This document shows, piece after piece, positions 46,301-59,182 of a stretch of DNA of 64,000 nucleotides. The translations under genes and the position numbers were made by a program. Numbering within the stretch: the first letter of the stretch is position 1; every line of letters begins with the position of its first letter. Below the pieces are notes generated by a model. It worked only from the letters and a program-made list of their open reading frames with translations. It was not told the origin of the DNA and ran no database searches. Origin of the DNA: Cylicocyclus nassatus (Eukaryota; Nematoda; Chromadorea; Rhabditida; Strongylidae); assembly GCA_958299035.1 (NCBI GenBank), contig CATQJL010000223.1, positions 2,660,359-2,724,358 on the forward strand, in the 5' to 3' direction.

Positions 46301-49300
46301 TATCTCAGAGGAAATGTCCCACATAAGGTAGCCTGTTTTCTTGTACGCAATCTTTACTGTTTGAACTGCGAGTAATCCAGGTGGTGCAATGCTTCGCAGA
46401 GACTGGTCAGTTCGACAAAATCATCCTTTATGCCAAGCGAGTCGGATTTGAGCCCGATTATCTATTCCAGCTGAGACAGGTTAGCTTTTCTCCAGCTTTT
46501 TTTTTTGAAATTATTGCGAACTGGTCGCTGAGAAAAGTTCTGTCATATTTTCCCACTGATTTATAATCTCTTCCAGATACTTCGTTCCGGAAATCAGGAA
46601 GCTGGTGCTAAATTCGCTCAAATGCTAGTCGCTGAGAGCGAGAATGGTGAACCGCTTGCGGATCTGAACCAGGTGGGTGATCTTTTATAATTTTGTTCAC
46701 TCTTCGTTGATAGGTTGTTCACATCAGTTTTCCAAACCATCTCGTCAAAGTTCAGATTATCGACTGCTTCATGGAAGTGCAGGCCGTTCAGCCATGCACG
46801 TCCTTCTTGCTTGAGGTGCTGAAAGGTGATAAACCAGAAGAAGGCCATTTGCAAACGAGACTGCTTGAAATGAATCTGCTCGCTGCTCCACAGGTAAGTT
46901 CCAAATTTGCTGCAATTCGCACCCGCATTGATGATTTATTTAGGTTGCCGATGCAATCCTTGGCAACAAAATGTTCAGTCACTACGATCGACCACAAATT
47001 GGACAGCTTTGCGAAAAAGCAGGACTTCTGCAACGTGCTCTTGAACACTTCACGGATTTATATGATATCAAACGCACTGTGGTGCATACTACTCACTTCA
47101 AGCCAGATGTAAGTGTTGCATGACGTATTCATTGCGATTTACTTTATTTTTTTTCTTCTAGTGGTTGGTCAACTATTTTGGTTCGCTATCTGTCGACGAC
47201 TCACTTGAATGCCTGAAGGCGATGCTCACCCAAAACATACGTCAGAATCTGCAGGTTTGATGCCAAAAGCCATTTATCATGCTTTTTTCATACTGCGAGA
47301 ATTCTCCAGGTTGTCGTGCAAATTGCTTCGAAATACCACGAACAGCTGGGTACCGATAAGCTAATTGATATGTTTGAAACGCACAAAAGTTATGAGGGCT
47401 TGTTTTACTTCCTGGGATCAATCGTCAATTTCAGTCAGGATCCTGAAGTTCACTTCAAGTATATACAGGTGAGCAGTTTGTTGAGGAGCATTTTCATCGG
47501 GCCCTTAAATCTAATATTCAGTTTTTTCTGTACGTTTTTGCTTAGTTTCCCACCATCTTAGGCAGCAACTCGTACGGGACAAATCAAGGAAGTAGAACGC
47601 ATCTGCCGTGAATCGAACTGCTATGATGCAGAGCGTGTAAAGAACTTCCTGAAAGAGGCTAAGCTTGCTGATCAGGTAGGGTTGCTCTCCTCTTTTCTTT
47701 CGCAGCATACCATCATTTCTTATCTTTAGCTGCCTCTCATCATCGTATGCGATCGTCATGACATGGTTCACGACCTTGTATTGTACCTGTACAGAAATCA
47801 GCTCCAGAAATACATTGAGGTGTTCGTACAAAAGGTGACTCTTGCTCACATGTCCTCATTTGTTTGCTTTTCAAGTTATTTTAGCCTACTTGTACGGTTT
47901 TTAGGTTAATGCTGCCCGTCTGCCTATTGTGGTAGGTGGATTGCTCGATGTCGATTGCTCTGAGGATGCTATCAAGCAATTAATTTTGAATACTCGTGGA
48001 AAGTTCGACATTGATGAGCTTGTAGCTGAGGTGGAGAAGAGGAATAGGTGGGTCATTTTCACGTAAACATAATTATATGTTCACCTCATATTTTAGGCTG
48101 AAGTTGTTGTCACACTGGCTTGAGACTCGTGTGCAGGAAGGAGCTACGGATGCAGCCACCCACAATGCTATGGCCAAGATCTACATTGATTCAAACAACA
48201 ATCCAGATAGATTCCTTAGGGAAAACCCATACTATGACAGCCGAGTAGTTGGAAAGTGAGTAATCACTTATGTTGGAAGTCGTTTCGCTTATCTAAGCCG
48301 TTGCTTTTAGATACTGTGAAAAGCGCGATCCCCACTTTGCCTTCCTTGCTTATGAGCGAGGACAGTGCGATGCAGAGCTGATTGCTGTTTGCAACGAAAA
48401 CTCGCTCTTCAAAAATCTTGCTCGGTATCTGGTGCGAAGACGTGATTACGGACTTTGGGAGCAAGTATTGAATGAGGAGAATCAGTATAGGAGGCAGTTG
48501 ATCGACCAGGTAATGGGCAGTGTCGGGTACTACAAAGCTCTTGAGTAGATTTGATGAATGATTTTGTTCAAGGTTGTACAAACTGCTCTGTCTGAAACCC
48601 AAGACCCCGAAGACATATCAGCGACCGTGAAGGCATTCATGGCAGCCGATTTACCCAATGAGCTCATTGAGTTGCTGGAGAAGATTGTTTTGGACAACTC
48701 TGCGTTCTCAGAACATCGTAATTTGCAGAATCTGCTTATTTTGACTGCTATGAGGGTGAGTGTACCGCAATAAGTTATCTTTGCTTATGTGCAGAACACA
48801 CTAATTGATAGGCTGACCGTTCGCGTGTAATGGAATACATCCAAAAACTGGACAACTATGATGCGCCTGATATTGCAAACATTGCAATCTCCAGCGAGCT
48901 GTACGAGGAAGCTTTCGCCATCTTCAAAAAGTTCGATGTCAACAACAGCGCCATCAATGTCTGTTCCTAAGACGGGTTATCCATATTTTATGATAAAAAA
49001 AATCGATTAACTGTTTAGGTCCTTATCGATAATGTAGCCAATCTGGATCGTGCTTATGAATTTGCCGAAAAATGCAACCAGTCTGATGTGTGGGCTAGTC
49101 TAGCTAAAGCTCAGCTCAAGCAGGATATGGTCAAAGAGGCCGTAGACTCCTTCATCAAGGCTGACGACCCAGGGGCATACATGGAAGTGGTTAGCAAGTG
49201 CTCTCAAACTGGTTAGAATTTGCTGTACCATTTCTCCACTTTCGTTTGCGAACGCTGTCATTGCATGTTTGTTCAGAGCATTGGGAGGATCTGGTTCGTT

Positions 49301-52300
49301 TCTTGCAAATGGCTCGTAAGAAGTCTCGCGAGTCCTATATTGAAACCGAACTGGTTTACGCTTTGGCTAAAACGGGTCGTCTCACCGAATTGGAAGAATT
49401 CATTTCGGGACCAAACCATGCCCAAATTGGACAGGTAAAAGGGCAACTGAAAGCTTGCTTTTTTAGGATTCAATTTCTTCCAGATCGGTGACCGCTGTTT
49501 CGATAATGGCATGTTTGAAGCAGCGAAAATCTTGTTCAATAACATTTCCAATTTCGCGAAACTATCTGTAACCTTAGTCAAACTTGGAGAGTACCAGGGT
49601 GCAGTTGATGCTGCAAGGAAGGCCAATAGCACCAAGACATGGAAGCAGGTTAGTCACTACATGATTCAGACTCAGTTTGTCTCTATCAAAGCTCATTGTT
49701 TTCTGCTTTCTTTGCTTTCTTTTCATGAACAGGTACGCCTTACTTTTGCTCAAAACTTGGAAGGTTTGGTGAGCGACTTAGCATGAAGGTTTCGACTGAA
49801 TAGAGGGGTCGTTATTCTTTATTGACATAGCGTGCAATGGGTCCCTAAGGGGGAAGGAGGAATCAAAACTGAGCAAACATTATTTGTGAAGTTATTGGAT
49901 ATCTATAGTGATGTATGTAAGCCAAAAAATCTCTACTAGCAAGCATCTCCTTGGATTTGAGCTGTACTGGGTTGAGCTGTACCTCCATTATGGGGACAAG
50001 TACATTGCATTCAGCTATCTGGAATCACAGTGTCACGCAATATCCACACTCTTACTGTTCAGGTCTGCTTCGCTTGCGTTGAGAATGGCGAGTTCCGTTT
50101 GGCTCAAATTTGTGGTCTGCACATCGTGGTCCATGCAGATGAGCTTGAGGAACTCAATAATTTCTACCAAGAACGCGGACACTTCGAAGAGCTCATTAGT
50201 AAGTATTTTGAATGTCTTTTAACTCAGGTTGGTGTTATCGAGCTCTTTTATACCGTTCGTGCTTAAGGTCTCTTGGAAGCCGCATTGGGATTGGAACGTG
50301 CCCATATGGGGATGTTTACCGAATTGGCTATTCTGTACAGTAAGTACAAACCGGAGAAGATGCGCGAGCATCTCGAGCTCTTCTGGAGTCGAGTTAATAT
50401 CCCGAAAGTCTTGCGAGCAGCCGAACAAGCTCATCTTTGGGCTGAATTGGTGTTCTTATATGATAAATATGAAGAGTACGATAATGCTGCTTTGACAATG
50501 ATGCAGCATCCCACGGAATCATGGAGGGAGCAACATTTTAAGGAAGTCATTGCTAAGGTATGCGAAATGTTTTGTATCCCAAATTGTTTTCAGCGTTTCC
50601 GACATGTTTCTTTCTTCTTTCTTTTGGCTAAATCTCTTTTTAGGTTGCAAATGTGGAGTTGTACTACAAGGCCATGCAGTTCTATTTGGATTATAAGCCT
50701 CTCCTCATCAACGACTTGCTAGCCGTCCTTTCGCCCCGTCTTGACCACTCGCGAACAGTGCAGTTCTTCTCGAAACGTGGGTGCTTTTTTCTCTCGCAAA
50801 TCATCTGACGAGGCTTGTGCAAATAGTGTTAGGCAGGGAGGTAAACATTGAGCTGTTATGCTGATGATGATGATGAATCATATTGCATGATTTCATTTCG
50901 TCGTGTTCTCTGGTCTGCTGCAAATTGCTCATCAAAAAATTTCACACAAATAGTTTCTCCAAAATTTTTATGATCTTATTCGTCGTTAGCCTTTAGTGAA
51001 GCATATTCCGCTGATCAAGCCATACCTGAAACAAGTGCAGAATCTCAACAACAAAGCCATCAATGAAGCACTTAACCAGCTCCTCATCGATGAGGTCAGT
51101 TGTCTTCTGTTGCTTTTGCTTGATTTATAGTCTGCATTGCTGATGTTTATTTTCACAGGAGGATCATGCTGGCTTGCGAGCATCGATCGATTCGCATGAT
51201 AATTTCGATAACATTGCATTAGCTCAACAGTTGGAGAATCATCCGCTAGTTGAGTTCCGACGAATCTCTGCTTATCTGTTCAAGGGTAACAACCGATGGA
51301 AGCAGTCTATCGAGTTGTGCAAGAAGGATAAGCTTTATAAGGTCTGCATTCACATATCTCGGTGTCCATGTTGAAACCTTACCGAAAAAGACTGTTTCAA
51401 GGATGCCATGGAATATGCCGCTGAGTCGAGAAGCAGTGAATTAGCGGAGGAGTTGATTGCATTCTTTTTGGAGGAGCGCTTATATGAATGCTTTGCTGCT
51501 GCCCTGTACCATTGCTACGATCTTCTTCACCCGCATGTGATCCTCGAATTGGCATGGAAGAACAAGATCACCGACTACGCTATGCCCTACATGGTTCAAG
51601 TGTTCCGAGACTTCCAGATCCGCGTAAGTTATTTGCGCTTGGCTCCCTTTGTGGTCACTACTCTACTTTTTCAGTTGGAACGCCTCGAACATGCTGAAGC
51701 CGAAAGGAAAGACGAGCAACGGGAACAACAACAACAGAACGGAATGACCAGTTAGTGTTTGCTCAACTTGTTTGCTCTGCTTGTGCGACATAGACTTGCT
51801 TTGCTAGGCTTTCCATTGTCCAAGTACTTACATTTTCATGGAACAAGGAGTAGATAATTGAGTATAAGATGCAAGCAAATTTCTCAAACAGTCTCTTCAA
51901 CTGTACAGAGTGTCGCAAAAAATGTGCCTACTGTTTGATCGTTAATAATTTCCTTGTCATAAAATCTGTCGAGAAGCTTTAGGTAGTACCATTTTGTAGA
52001 GCTAGCTTTTACTTAGATTTGCAGTATGAGCGCGTTACCGTTCTCTCTTTATAAGATTGTGGTAGGAACTCTCAGCATATTGCGCTAGTGCGAGATAGGC
52101 CGTACGAGAAATTGCCCAAAAAATCTGAAAAACTGTGTATTAAGTTTTCAGTTAGGTTTTCTTACATGCTGAATTTACTGAATAACTTGTTGCGCCTTCA
52201 CAGAGCTCTTTAAATGGCTTAAGCAAATTTTTGACGGTTGTCAGAAATCGATTTCAAGGTATATCTGGCATCAGTTATGATAAAAGCGCTACGGTGAAGT

Positions 52301-52925
52301 GGGAGTTTTATATTTGAAATCATTGACGCAATCTAGTGTAGGAGTTTTCAGCTTCTCTTGTCCTTCTTTAAGGGTAAATGTGGCTTTCATCGGGGTTTTT
52401 CATTAAGGTTAGAGCCAGCTCTACAAAATGGTATCTAAAGCTTCTTGAAAGTCATGACAGCGGTTATCAAAAATCAAACACTAGGCACATTTTGTTGGAC
52501 ACCTGTATGTTGCGTGACCAAAAAACAATCTCGGCTTCCTGATAATACGTCCTCGTTTTGCCAAATAAAGGCGACCCAAGGTTATTTTGAGAAAAGAAAT
52601 GAAATGTGATAAGGGTAGAAAATTTTTTTTGTAGGTAAGTTAGTAAGAAGCGGCTTCAAATCGTTCTCTGATCGAAACCTAGTCTCGCTAAAACCTAGTC
52701 TCGCTAGTCTACCAGCTTTTTTCTCCCGTCCATTGATTTTTGTTGTTTGCTTTTCTACATTTTACTTCGACTTCACGAAACGGTATTTCAGTGGAGCCGC
52801 AGTTGATGTTGACGTACGGTGGCGCCGCAATGCCGCCGATGGGCTATGCACCGCCGAACCCATATGTTCAGCCCCAATACGTCCCACAACCGCCACATCC
52901 TGGAGCACCTGGTCCTTTCATGTAG
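40311..52925 (+). CDS. chc-1: Clathrin heavy chain
   Basis: 37 exons join in frame to 1682 aa, the usual length, with no stop. Exons: 40311-40349, 40419-40505, 40577-40697, 42727-42876, 42946-43064, 43149-43310, 44230-44343, 45285-45458, 45516-45621, 45686-45777, 45832-45939, 45997-46076, 46219-46327, 46381-46479, 46577-46672, 46756-46893, 46944-47108, 47162-47254, 47310-47468, 47562-47675, 47730-47834, 47905-48047, 48097-48255, 48311-48509, 48573-48755, 48812-48958, 49019-49211, 49277-49434, 49484-49648, 50063-50198, 50268-50557, 50644-50776, 50997-51094, 51159-51341, 51402-51623, 51675-51750, 52792-52925. The protein forms the triskelion leg of the clathrin coat in endocytosis and Golgi/endosome sorting. 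The N-terminus ([19 protein letters not shown]) begins the seven-bladed propeller (about 1-330), followed by the helical CHC repeats. The C-terminus keeps the Hsc70 uncoating motif QLMLT (1642-1646) and a Pro-rich tail ending GPFM. All splice sites are GT/AG; the exon 26 donor (GTCTGT) is weak. Confidence 0.97.
40855..41130 (+). repeat. tRNA-derived SINE in chc-1 intron 3
   Basis: An A-box-like GTGGTGTAGTG (40863-40873) and a B-box GGTTCGATCC (40906-40915) have the spacing of an internal RNA polymerase III promoter. The T stem and acceptor stem do not pair well, so this is not a functional tRNA gene. A GC-rich body follows to about 41130. The family was not identified. Confidence 0.55.
43375..43960. 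repeat. TTCGAATA palindromic repeat array in chc-1 intron 6
   Basis: Dozens of copies of ATTCGAATATTCG-like words, a self-complementary motif, occur within 43311-44229. Longer spaced units also repeat (TCGTTCATTCGA every 50-60 bp on average). The array is irregular, not a strict satellite. The gene tolerates it, since exons 6 and 7 join in frame. Confidence 0.8.
44344..45284. other. chc-1 intron 7, nothing recognised
   Basis: A 941-bp intron with no repeat or nested gene that I can support. Confidence 0.5.
51906..52505. mobile_element. Mariner/Tc1-type MITE in the last chc-1 intron
   Basis: CAGAGTGTCGCAAAAAATGT at the left and its diverged complement (ending GTTGGACACCTG) at the right share CAGRGTGTC...AAAATGTGCCTA. 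TA flanks both ends (51904-51905 and 52506-52507). The 600-bp element has inverted inner halves (GGTAGTACCATTTTGTAGAG near 51980 opposes a diverged copy near 52420). No transposase. Confidence 0.72.
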
Positions 52926-55437
52926 ATGCGTTTCATATGTAGCGTGTCATTGTTCTGTGACCAGCGGCTCGCGTGTGTTCATCTACACGTCCCGTTTCCT
53001 CGTATTTAGGTTTGAGAATGTGGAGGAAAGAGCACATGAACGTGGCAGTGTGCATGGTGCTCTTGTGTTTATGCTGTAATCAGGTTGAGTGTGCTACGTT
53101 TAATACCCTCTGTATCATCAGGAGTGAGAGAGGCTCGTGCGGCTTGGGTTCCGCGCTGCTGCCTCGCTTGGTCTCTGCATTTCTTACGTGAGCGTGCTCT
53201 CCTATATTCCTACGCTTAATTAGTGATTGAAGCTCGGCCTTTTTCGGGTCAAGATGGGAAAATGACCAGAGAGCACGCTCAGAGAGAATGTAGAGCCTAG
53301 GCGAGGCTGTCCTGCGGAATACGAGCCGCATCAGACCCCATCACTCCTGATGACACGAAGAGTACACTCCATCCCTCAATAGTTATTGAAGTTTTCTCCA
53401 TGGAGCGAGTTTTTGTCTCTCTGATGTAAATTTACCAGTTTCATGTGATCGATTTCTCTCCGTTGTTCGTACATTGTGCATGTCTCAAAATGGTTAGTGA
53501 TAAAAGAACATTATCTAGTTGCGATGCATCTTGGATTCACTATACAGCTCCAAAAAAACATCTGAATTATCTGTTGTTATTCGCAATCACACATTTATCA
53601 TATTTGTTCAATAAATTATTGGCATTTTCTCGGGTGTACTGCAACACAGTGGATAGATACCGCTTGTATTTTGAAGAGGGTGAGAATCCTTCATGTAACA
53701 TAACAGTGCATTATGCATGGTGTACTAACAATCTTTTCTATGGCTAAGTCAGACATCTACATCTAGATTTTATGTTCGATAAAGTGTGCTTGCGATGCCA
53801 AGAAAATGCGTTAAAACCCGCGCGTGAACAGATAGCTATGCCTGTGGCATGGCAACTTACTACGCCCAAATTTTATCGCATTTCTCGGCGTCAAGCACAC
53901 TATCTTAAGCGGGAAGTTTACTCAATTGTACTCAAATTGACAAGTTGCTTGTCTGCGCATCCATTTTGCTATATGAAGCAGCAAAGTACTCTGGCTATTA
54001 ACTTTTATTTTTGCTCTTGCATATCACATTGTGAATCATCTGCAAGTAATTTGGCAAGAAACGAATAAAAATGGCGACTTTTTCAAACTCATGCACTTGT
54101 CAAAGAGCACAGTATTGTTCTTGTTACACGAAAATTTTTTACAGTGGACAAATACCGTGCATTGTGGCTCTCTATAATTTGATGATAAACATCTTGAGCT
54201 TATCAACTTAAATAAGGTAGATTCCAATTTTTCAATTTTCATCACATTTCTATTAAGCTGTTAAATTGCCATCTCTGTTTTGCTGATGGCGAATGTACTT
54301 GGCAAAAAATGAATTTTCCTTTTCGCACCTACAGAACTTGTTGTTTGGCCCTACCTCCTATCGATGCGTCCCATTTATCAACTAGCAGTTTTAGTGGTGC
54401 AAAACTCTATACAATCACACTTGTTCTGTCTGTGTCGCTTCAACGTGGAAATGAAATTTGTGCTTCTTTTCCAAATTGCAGATATGATCATTCTAGTGGG
54501 GCTTGCGCCGTGAAATGAAGAAACTTCGAAGTGCTTGGCTTTTCTGTTCTTTGCTTATTTTTTTGAATCATGGTTTTTTTTCTTCACCTTTCGTCTCAAA
54601 TGTTCAATCATCGGGCGTTCAACTTATTGCTAGTCAAAAGGCGAACCGGGCTTTGATGCACCCTTTTTTTACATCTTGTCGGATTTTGTGCATATCACTA
54701 TCTTATGCATATATCCAACCTATGTGGTTCACATTTATTCATCATATCCCACGAATTTCGAATTTCATTCAATCTTTGGCCTGATCATTTGTGTACCGCT
54801 TTTTGATTCACTGAGATTTGATCCGTTCTATCTTCACCAATTTCTTTTTATTTTCTTTTTGTTGGCTTTCCATCTTTTCTCTCCCCGGTTTCAGTTGGTT
54901 TCAGTCCTAGTGCTTTGCATTTGATCTCCGACTCCATAATATGCGCCTTGATGATGCTGGATCGCAGCACTTAATACTAATGCTGAGCAGTCACTCTGCA
55001 ATAATATTCTTTTGTTCATTTGTCGACATTGTTACTATGGCATCTTTTTTGTACTATACCCCTCTGAGCATGCGAATGCAGGCGATGATGAAATGTTGCA
55101 CTTGAGTTTACGAAAACTTTGTGCGATGAGCTATACCCATTTTGCGTCAATTCTGCGACACAATCTTCTTCAACTTTCACTTTGTGCGTGCTTGCAGCAT
55201 CTTGCGCTAAAACGTGATGCTTTTTTTTGTTTCCTATAGCATGCTTTAGCGACTTGCAGTCAACTTTGATTTTAGCCATATTTTCACATAGTTGAAGCTA
55301 ATTTCAAAGTGAAGGTCAAAAGACTTGTGGTCCCACCGCTAATACATCTTATTTTACATATGGTCGGCGATTAAAGTTCGTCTTTTCGAATGACAGCTGC
55401 ACAGCACATGTTATGTTGTACAGCTGTACAGCACATG
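52926..55437. other. Downstream of chc-1, no gene recognised
   Basis: Open frames are short and unfamiliar. AATAAA at 53610-53615 is the nearest clear poly(A) signal I noticed after the chc-1 stop, 685 bp away. I cannot say whether it is used. Confidence 0.4.
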
Positions 55438-56597
55438 TTAAAGGCAGCGTCCGGGCAAAACCTCGACTTCCATGTTTCTAGCGTTTCTTGCTTTTTCGAC
55501 GCCCCTGAATCTAAATCCGAACCGAGAATTGCTTGAAATCTCCAAAACCCCCGTTTCTGGAACCCTATTTCAATAATCGCGGACGAGTGTTCCGAAATTT
55601 ATCTGGTGTAGTGACACGTGAAAACATGTGTCAAAGGTAGAAACACTGCGTGTAACGACACGTCAAAGGGACGCGTCAAACATGTAAGCTCGTCTTCGTA
55701 GGCGTAAGGGGAGCGGAAGGAGGAAGGGGAGCGGCACTTGACCCGCCCACCTGACTTTCAGAATTCACATTTTCGGGGCGGACTTGCTGTTTTGTCTTAG
55801 GGCCGCATGCACTAACATGGCCGCGGGGAGGGGATCGCAGCTCAAAAGAAAGCTTCATATTTGAAAACTCCAGATACTTGGATTTCACGTTGAGTACCTA
55901 TCCGTAAGTATTCCTACTATCCTTCACTATGAACATGTTGAACAGGAGCGAGAACCTGTACAAATCGCATTTTCCAGCTTTTGTATGATCCCTAATGATC
56001 CCCGGCGCTTTTCTTTAAAGTCATTTTTCTTTCTCCGAAGTTAACGAAAAACTTCCAAAGTTGTGCATATTATCTAACCCAACAGTGCTAAGCATGTTGC
56101 TGATAAGAACAAATAATGTTTTGAAGTCATGAAATTTTCGATGATCCACGGGTCGAGATTTGGGGTATACCGAAAAATTCGATTTTTCAAAAATTCATTT
56201 GTTCTCATCACCAACATGCTTAGCACTGTTGTGTTAGATGTTCAGTATAATTTTGGAAGGTTTTCGTTAACTTCGGAGAAAGAAAAATGACTTTGAAGAA
56301 TAGATGTTCGTCCCCCAGGGATCATCAGGGGATCCTACAAAAAGCTGGGAAATGCGGCTTGTACAGCTTCTCGCTTCTGCTCAATATGTTCGTAGTGAAG
56401 GATGGTGGGAGTACTTACGGACAGGTAGACAGCGTGAAATCCAGATATCCGGAGCTTCAGGATATGAAGCTTTCTTCTGAAGCTGCGATCCCCTCCCCAG
56501 CTAAAATGTTAGTGCATGCGGCCCTTAGTTGAGGGGGGCCCTGTCGAAATGTGACAGCATCTGAGGTAGGTCAATTTTGCCCGGACGCTGCCTTTAA
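55438..56597. mobile_element. TTAA-bounded element with a nested foldback
   Basis: Left end TTAAAGGCAGCGTCCGGGCA and right end TGCCCGGACGCTGCCTTTAA are perfect complements over 20 bp, with TTAA at both edges. Inside, a second pair of ends (TTAGGGCCGCATGC near 55797 and GCATGCGGCCCTTAG ending near 56527) bounds inverted arms homologous to 7980-8560. Either the inner element jumped into the outer one, or the inner arms belong to a long-arm version of the family. No coding. Confidence 0.7.
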
Positions 56598-56813
56598 CAC
56601 GTGTTATGTAACGGCGCAATCTATTCCTACCGGGCTGGCTGCGCGGGCAGTTCGCGCGCGGCACCCGTATAGCGTGGAGCGCGCATTCCTTCTTATGATT
56701 GTGACGTTGAATCAGATTACTCTCGATCCAGAGTCCTGAGGAGGACTTTGCGCTCCATGACGTACAAGAAGTTAGTTGAAAGGCAAGAAGGTAATATTGA
56801 TAAAGACATTGGT

Positions 56814-57625
56814 ACTATTCCAGTATACCGACCCCAAAAATTAAAAATCTCGGATTTCGCTCAAACTCGGTATAGGGGGTTATTCGATCCGCTGATGCCG
56901 AATATCATATCGATTCCATGCGATAGCGCCATTTTCCGGGGGTTACGGTGGGTATACGGTAGGGGGTCAAAATCACAAAATTCTCTGAAACTTGGTGCAG
57001 GGGGGTTATTTGACATGCTGAACACGAATATGATATCCATTCGTTACGGTAGCACCTCATTCCGGGGTTACGGTGGGTATACTGTAGGAGGGTCTAATTC
57101 ACTGCTTTCCACACCCACCGCCGCGCGCGGTACACCCTGCGGCGGCTTTTGCCTAAGCAAAGCAGGGGAGGAAATTTCCGACGTTGGCTGAGATTTCAAG
57201 CCCCGAATCTCGATCTAGCAGTGGTATTGGTAATGTATATCCAACGTAACATCGGAATGAGGCACTATCGTAACTAATAAACATCGTAATCGTGATCAGC
57301 ATGTCAAATAACCCCCTACACGAAGTTTCAGCGGATATCGTGATTTTGACCCCTTACCGTATACCCACCATAACCCCGGAACGAGGAGCTACCGTAACGA
57401 ATGAATATCGTATTCGTGTTCAGCATGTCGGATAACCCCCTCTTACTGAGTTTCAGAGAATTTTGTGATTTTGACCCCCTACAGTATACCCACCGTAACC
57501 CCCGGAAAATGGCGCTATCGCCCGGAATCGATATGATATTTGGTATCAGCGCATCGAATAACCCCCCTATACCGAGTTTGAGCGAAATCCGAGATTTTTA
57601 GTTTTTGGGGTCGGTATACTGGAAT
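56814..57625. repeat. Foldback of about 120-170-bp units with a GGGGGTTATTYGA core
   Basis: The left half has two units (GGGGGTTATTCGATCCGCTG near 56876; GGGGGGTTATTTGACATGCT near 57000), each followed by GGTTACGGTGGGTATAC. The right half has the same units inverted (near 57300, 57420 and 57550). TACTATTCCAGTATACCGAC near the left end opposes GTCGGTATACTGGAATAG at the right. The central loop (57105-57290) contains the dispersed fragment shared with 6920-7000. Confidence 0.7.
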
Positions 57626-58018
57626 AGCGCCAAGACATTTATTGCCTGTCTGCCATAACGTTCTCCCGAGATTATCTCTAATACCTCATCTTTCGAGGAC
57701 TTTGCTTCGTTGCTTATCGTTAGAGGTTATTGACTGGATACTTATTCTCTCACTGACTTTGAGCCACACGCTATGCTTCTTGTTGTTGAGTCTCTTGGTA
57801 ACAGGAGGAACCTTTCCAAAGTCATGGGAGTAAGCTCACCTTCGCTAATAAGGTCAAACCATTAAGACGGTGTACCAAGTTTCCATATCAGAAGTAATGA
57901 GACTAGTGAACCAGCAACTGAAGGTGCTAGTAGCATGCGCGCGCTACGGGACCGCCACGTGGTTTCCCGCTATGTGCACATTTTTGAATTGCGCTTACGA
58001 TTCTTTATATATTAGAGA

Positions 58019-59182
58019 CTAGCTGGCTTACCCGGCTCCGCCGTATCCGGACCAAACTTGGCACACATACACTTCGGGCCCCGGCAAGTGTCACAGTCCA
58101 CTTTTCGTTATCGATCGATGTCGATTTTACCGATTTTTATCGATTTTTTGCAGAGTTCACCTACAGGGCTAGGAGTTGGCACAGGGGGCAAGTGAGCATG
58201 GGGATTCCGAATACAACATTAGTTTTCAGGATCGTCCATTACTTTTATCGATTTTATCGATTTTTTTTGTAAAGTTTGACCTGCGGGGCTGGGAGTTTGC
58301 ACAGGGGGGTAATCGAGCATGCAGATTACGAACACAATATTAGTTTTCAGGATCGTCCATTACTTTTATCGATTTTATCGATTTTTTTTTGTAAAGTTTG
58401 ACCTGCGGGGCTGGGAGTTTGCACAGGGGGGTAATCGAGCATGCAGATTACGAACACAATATTAGTTTTCAGGATCGTCCATTACTTTTATCGATTTTAT
58501 CGATTTTTTGAAAATTTGAGCTAGGGGGCTGGAATTTGGCACAGGGGTGTTCGAGCATGCTGATCACCCCCCTGTGCCAACTCCCAGCCCCCTAGCTCAA
58601 ACTTTGCAAAAAAATCGATAAAATCGATAAAAGTAATCGATAATCCTGAAAACCAATATTGTATTCGGAATCCCCATGCTCGATTACCCCCCTGTGCGAA
58701 CTCCCAGCCCCGTAGCTCAAACTTTGCAAAAAAATCGATAAAATCGATAGAAGTAATCGATAATCCTGAAAACCAATATTGTATTCGGAATCCCCATGCT
58801 CGATTACCCCCCTGTGCCAAATCCCAGCCCCGTAGCTCAAACTTTGCAAAAAAATCGATAAAATCGATAAAAGTAATCGATAATCCTGAAAACCAATATT
58901 GTATTCGGAATCCCCATGCTCGATTACCCCCCTATGCCAACTCCCAGCCCCGTAGGTGAACTCAGCAAAAAAATCGATAAAAATCGATAAAATCGATATC
59001 GATCGATACGAAAAGTAGCCTATGACACCCGCCGGGGCCCGAAGTGTAAGTGTGCCAAGTTTGGTCCCGATCGGTTCAGAAATGGAATTTTCTATTCGGA
59101 ACATACGTACAGACATACATACAGACATACATACAGACATACATACATACATACAAACAGACATTCAGCTTTATATATAAGA
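58019..59182 (-). mobile_element. Non-autonomous Helitron-like element, copy 3
   Basis: On the minus strand it starts TCTTATATATAAAGCTG after an A and ends CTAG before a T, with the CGGC-GGA-GCCG hairpin about 10 nt before CTAG. Inverted unit arrays meet at a palindromic centre near 58556-58566 (CATGCTGATCA). The unit anchors (GGGGTAATCGAGCATG or its complement) repeat about every 120 bp. A CATACATACAGA microsatellite lies near the 5' end. No coding. Confidence 0.75.

Noticed and set aside
58592..59164. 190-codon minus-strand open frame with repeats (MSVCMYVCMSV start, AQGGNRAWG words)
   Set aside because: It is the translation of the microsatellite and 120-bp units of Helitron-like copy 3. 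Similar frames in the other copies are by-products of repeat length, not conserved coding.
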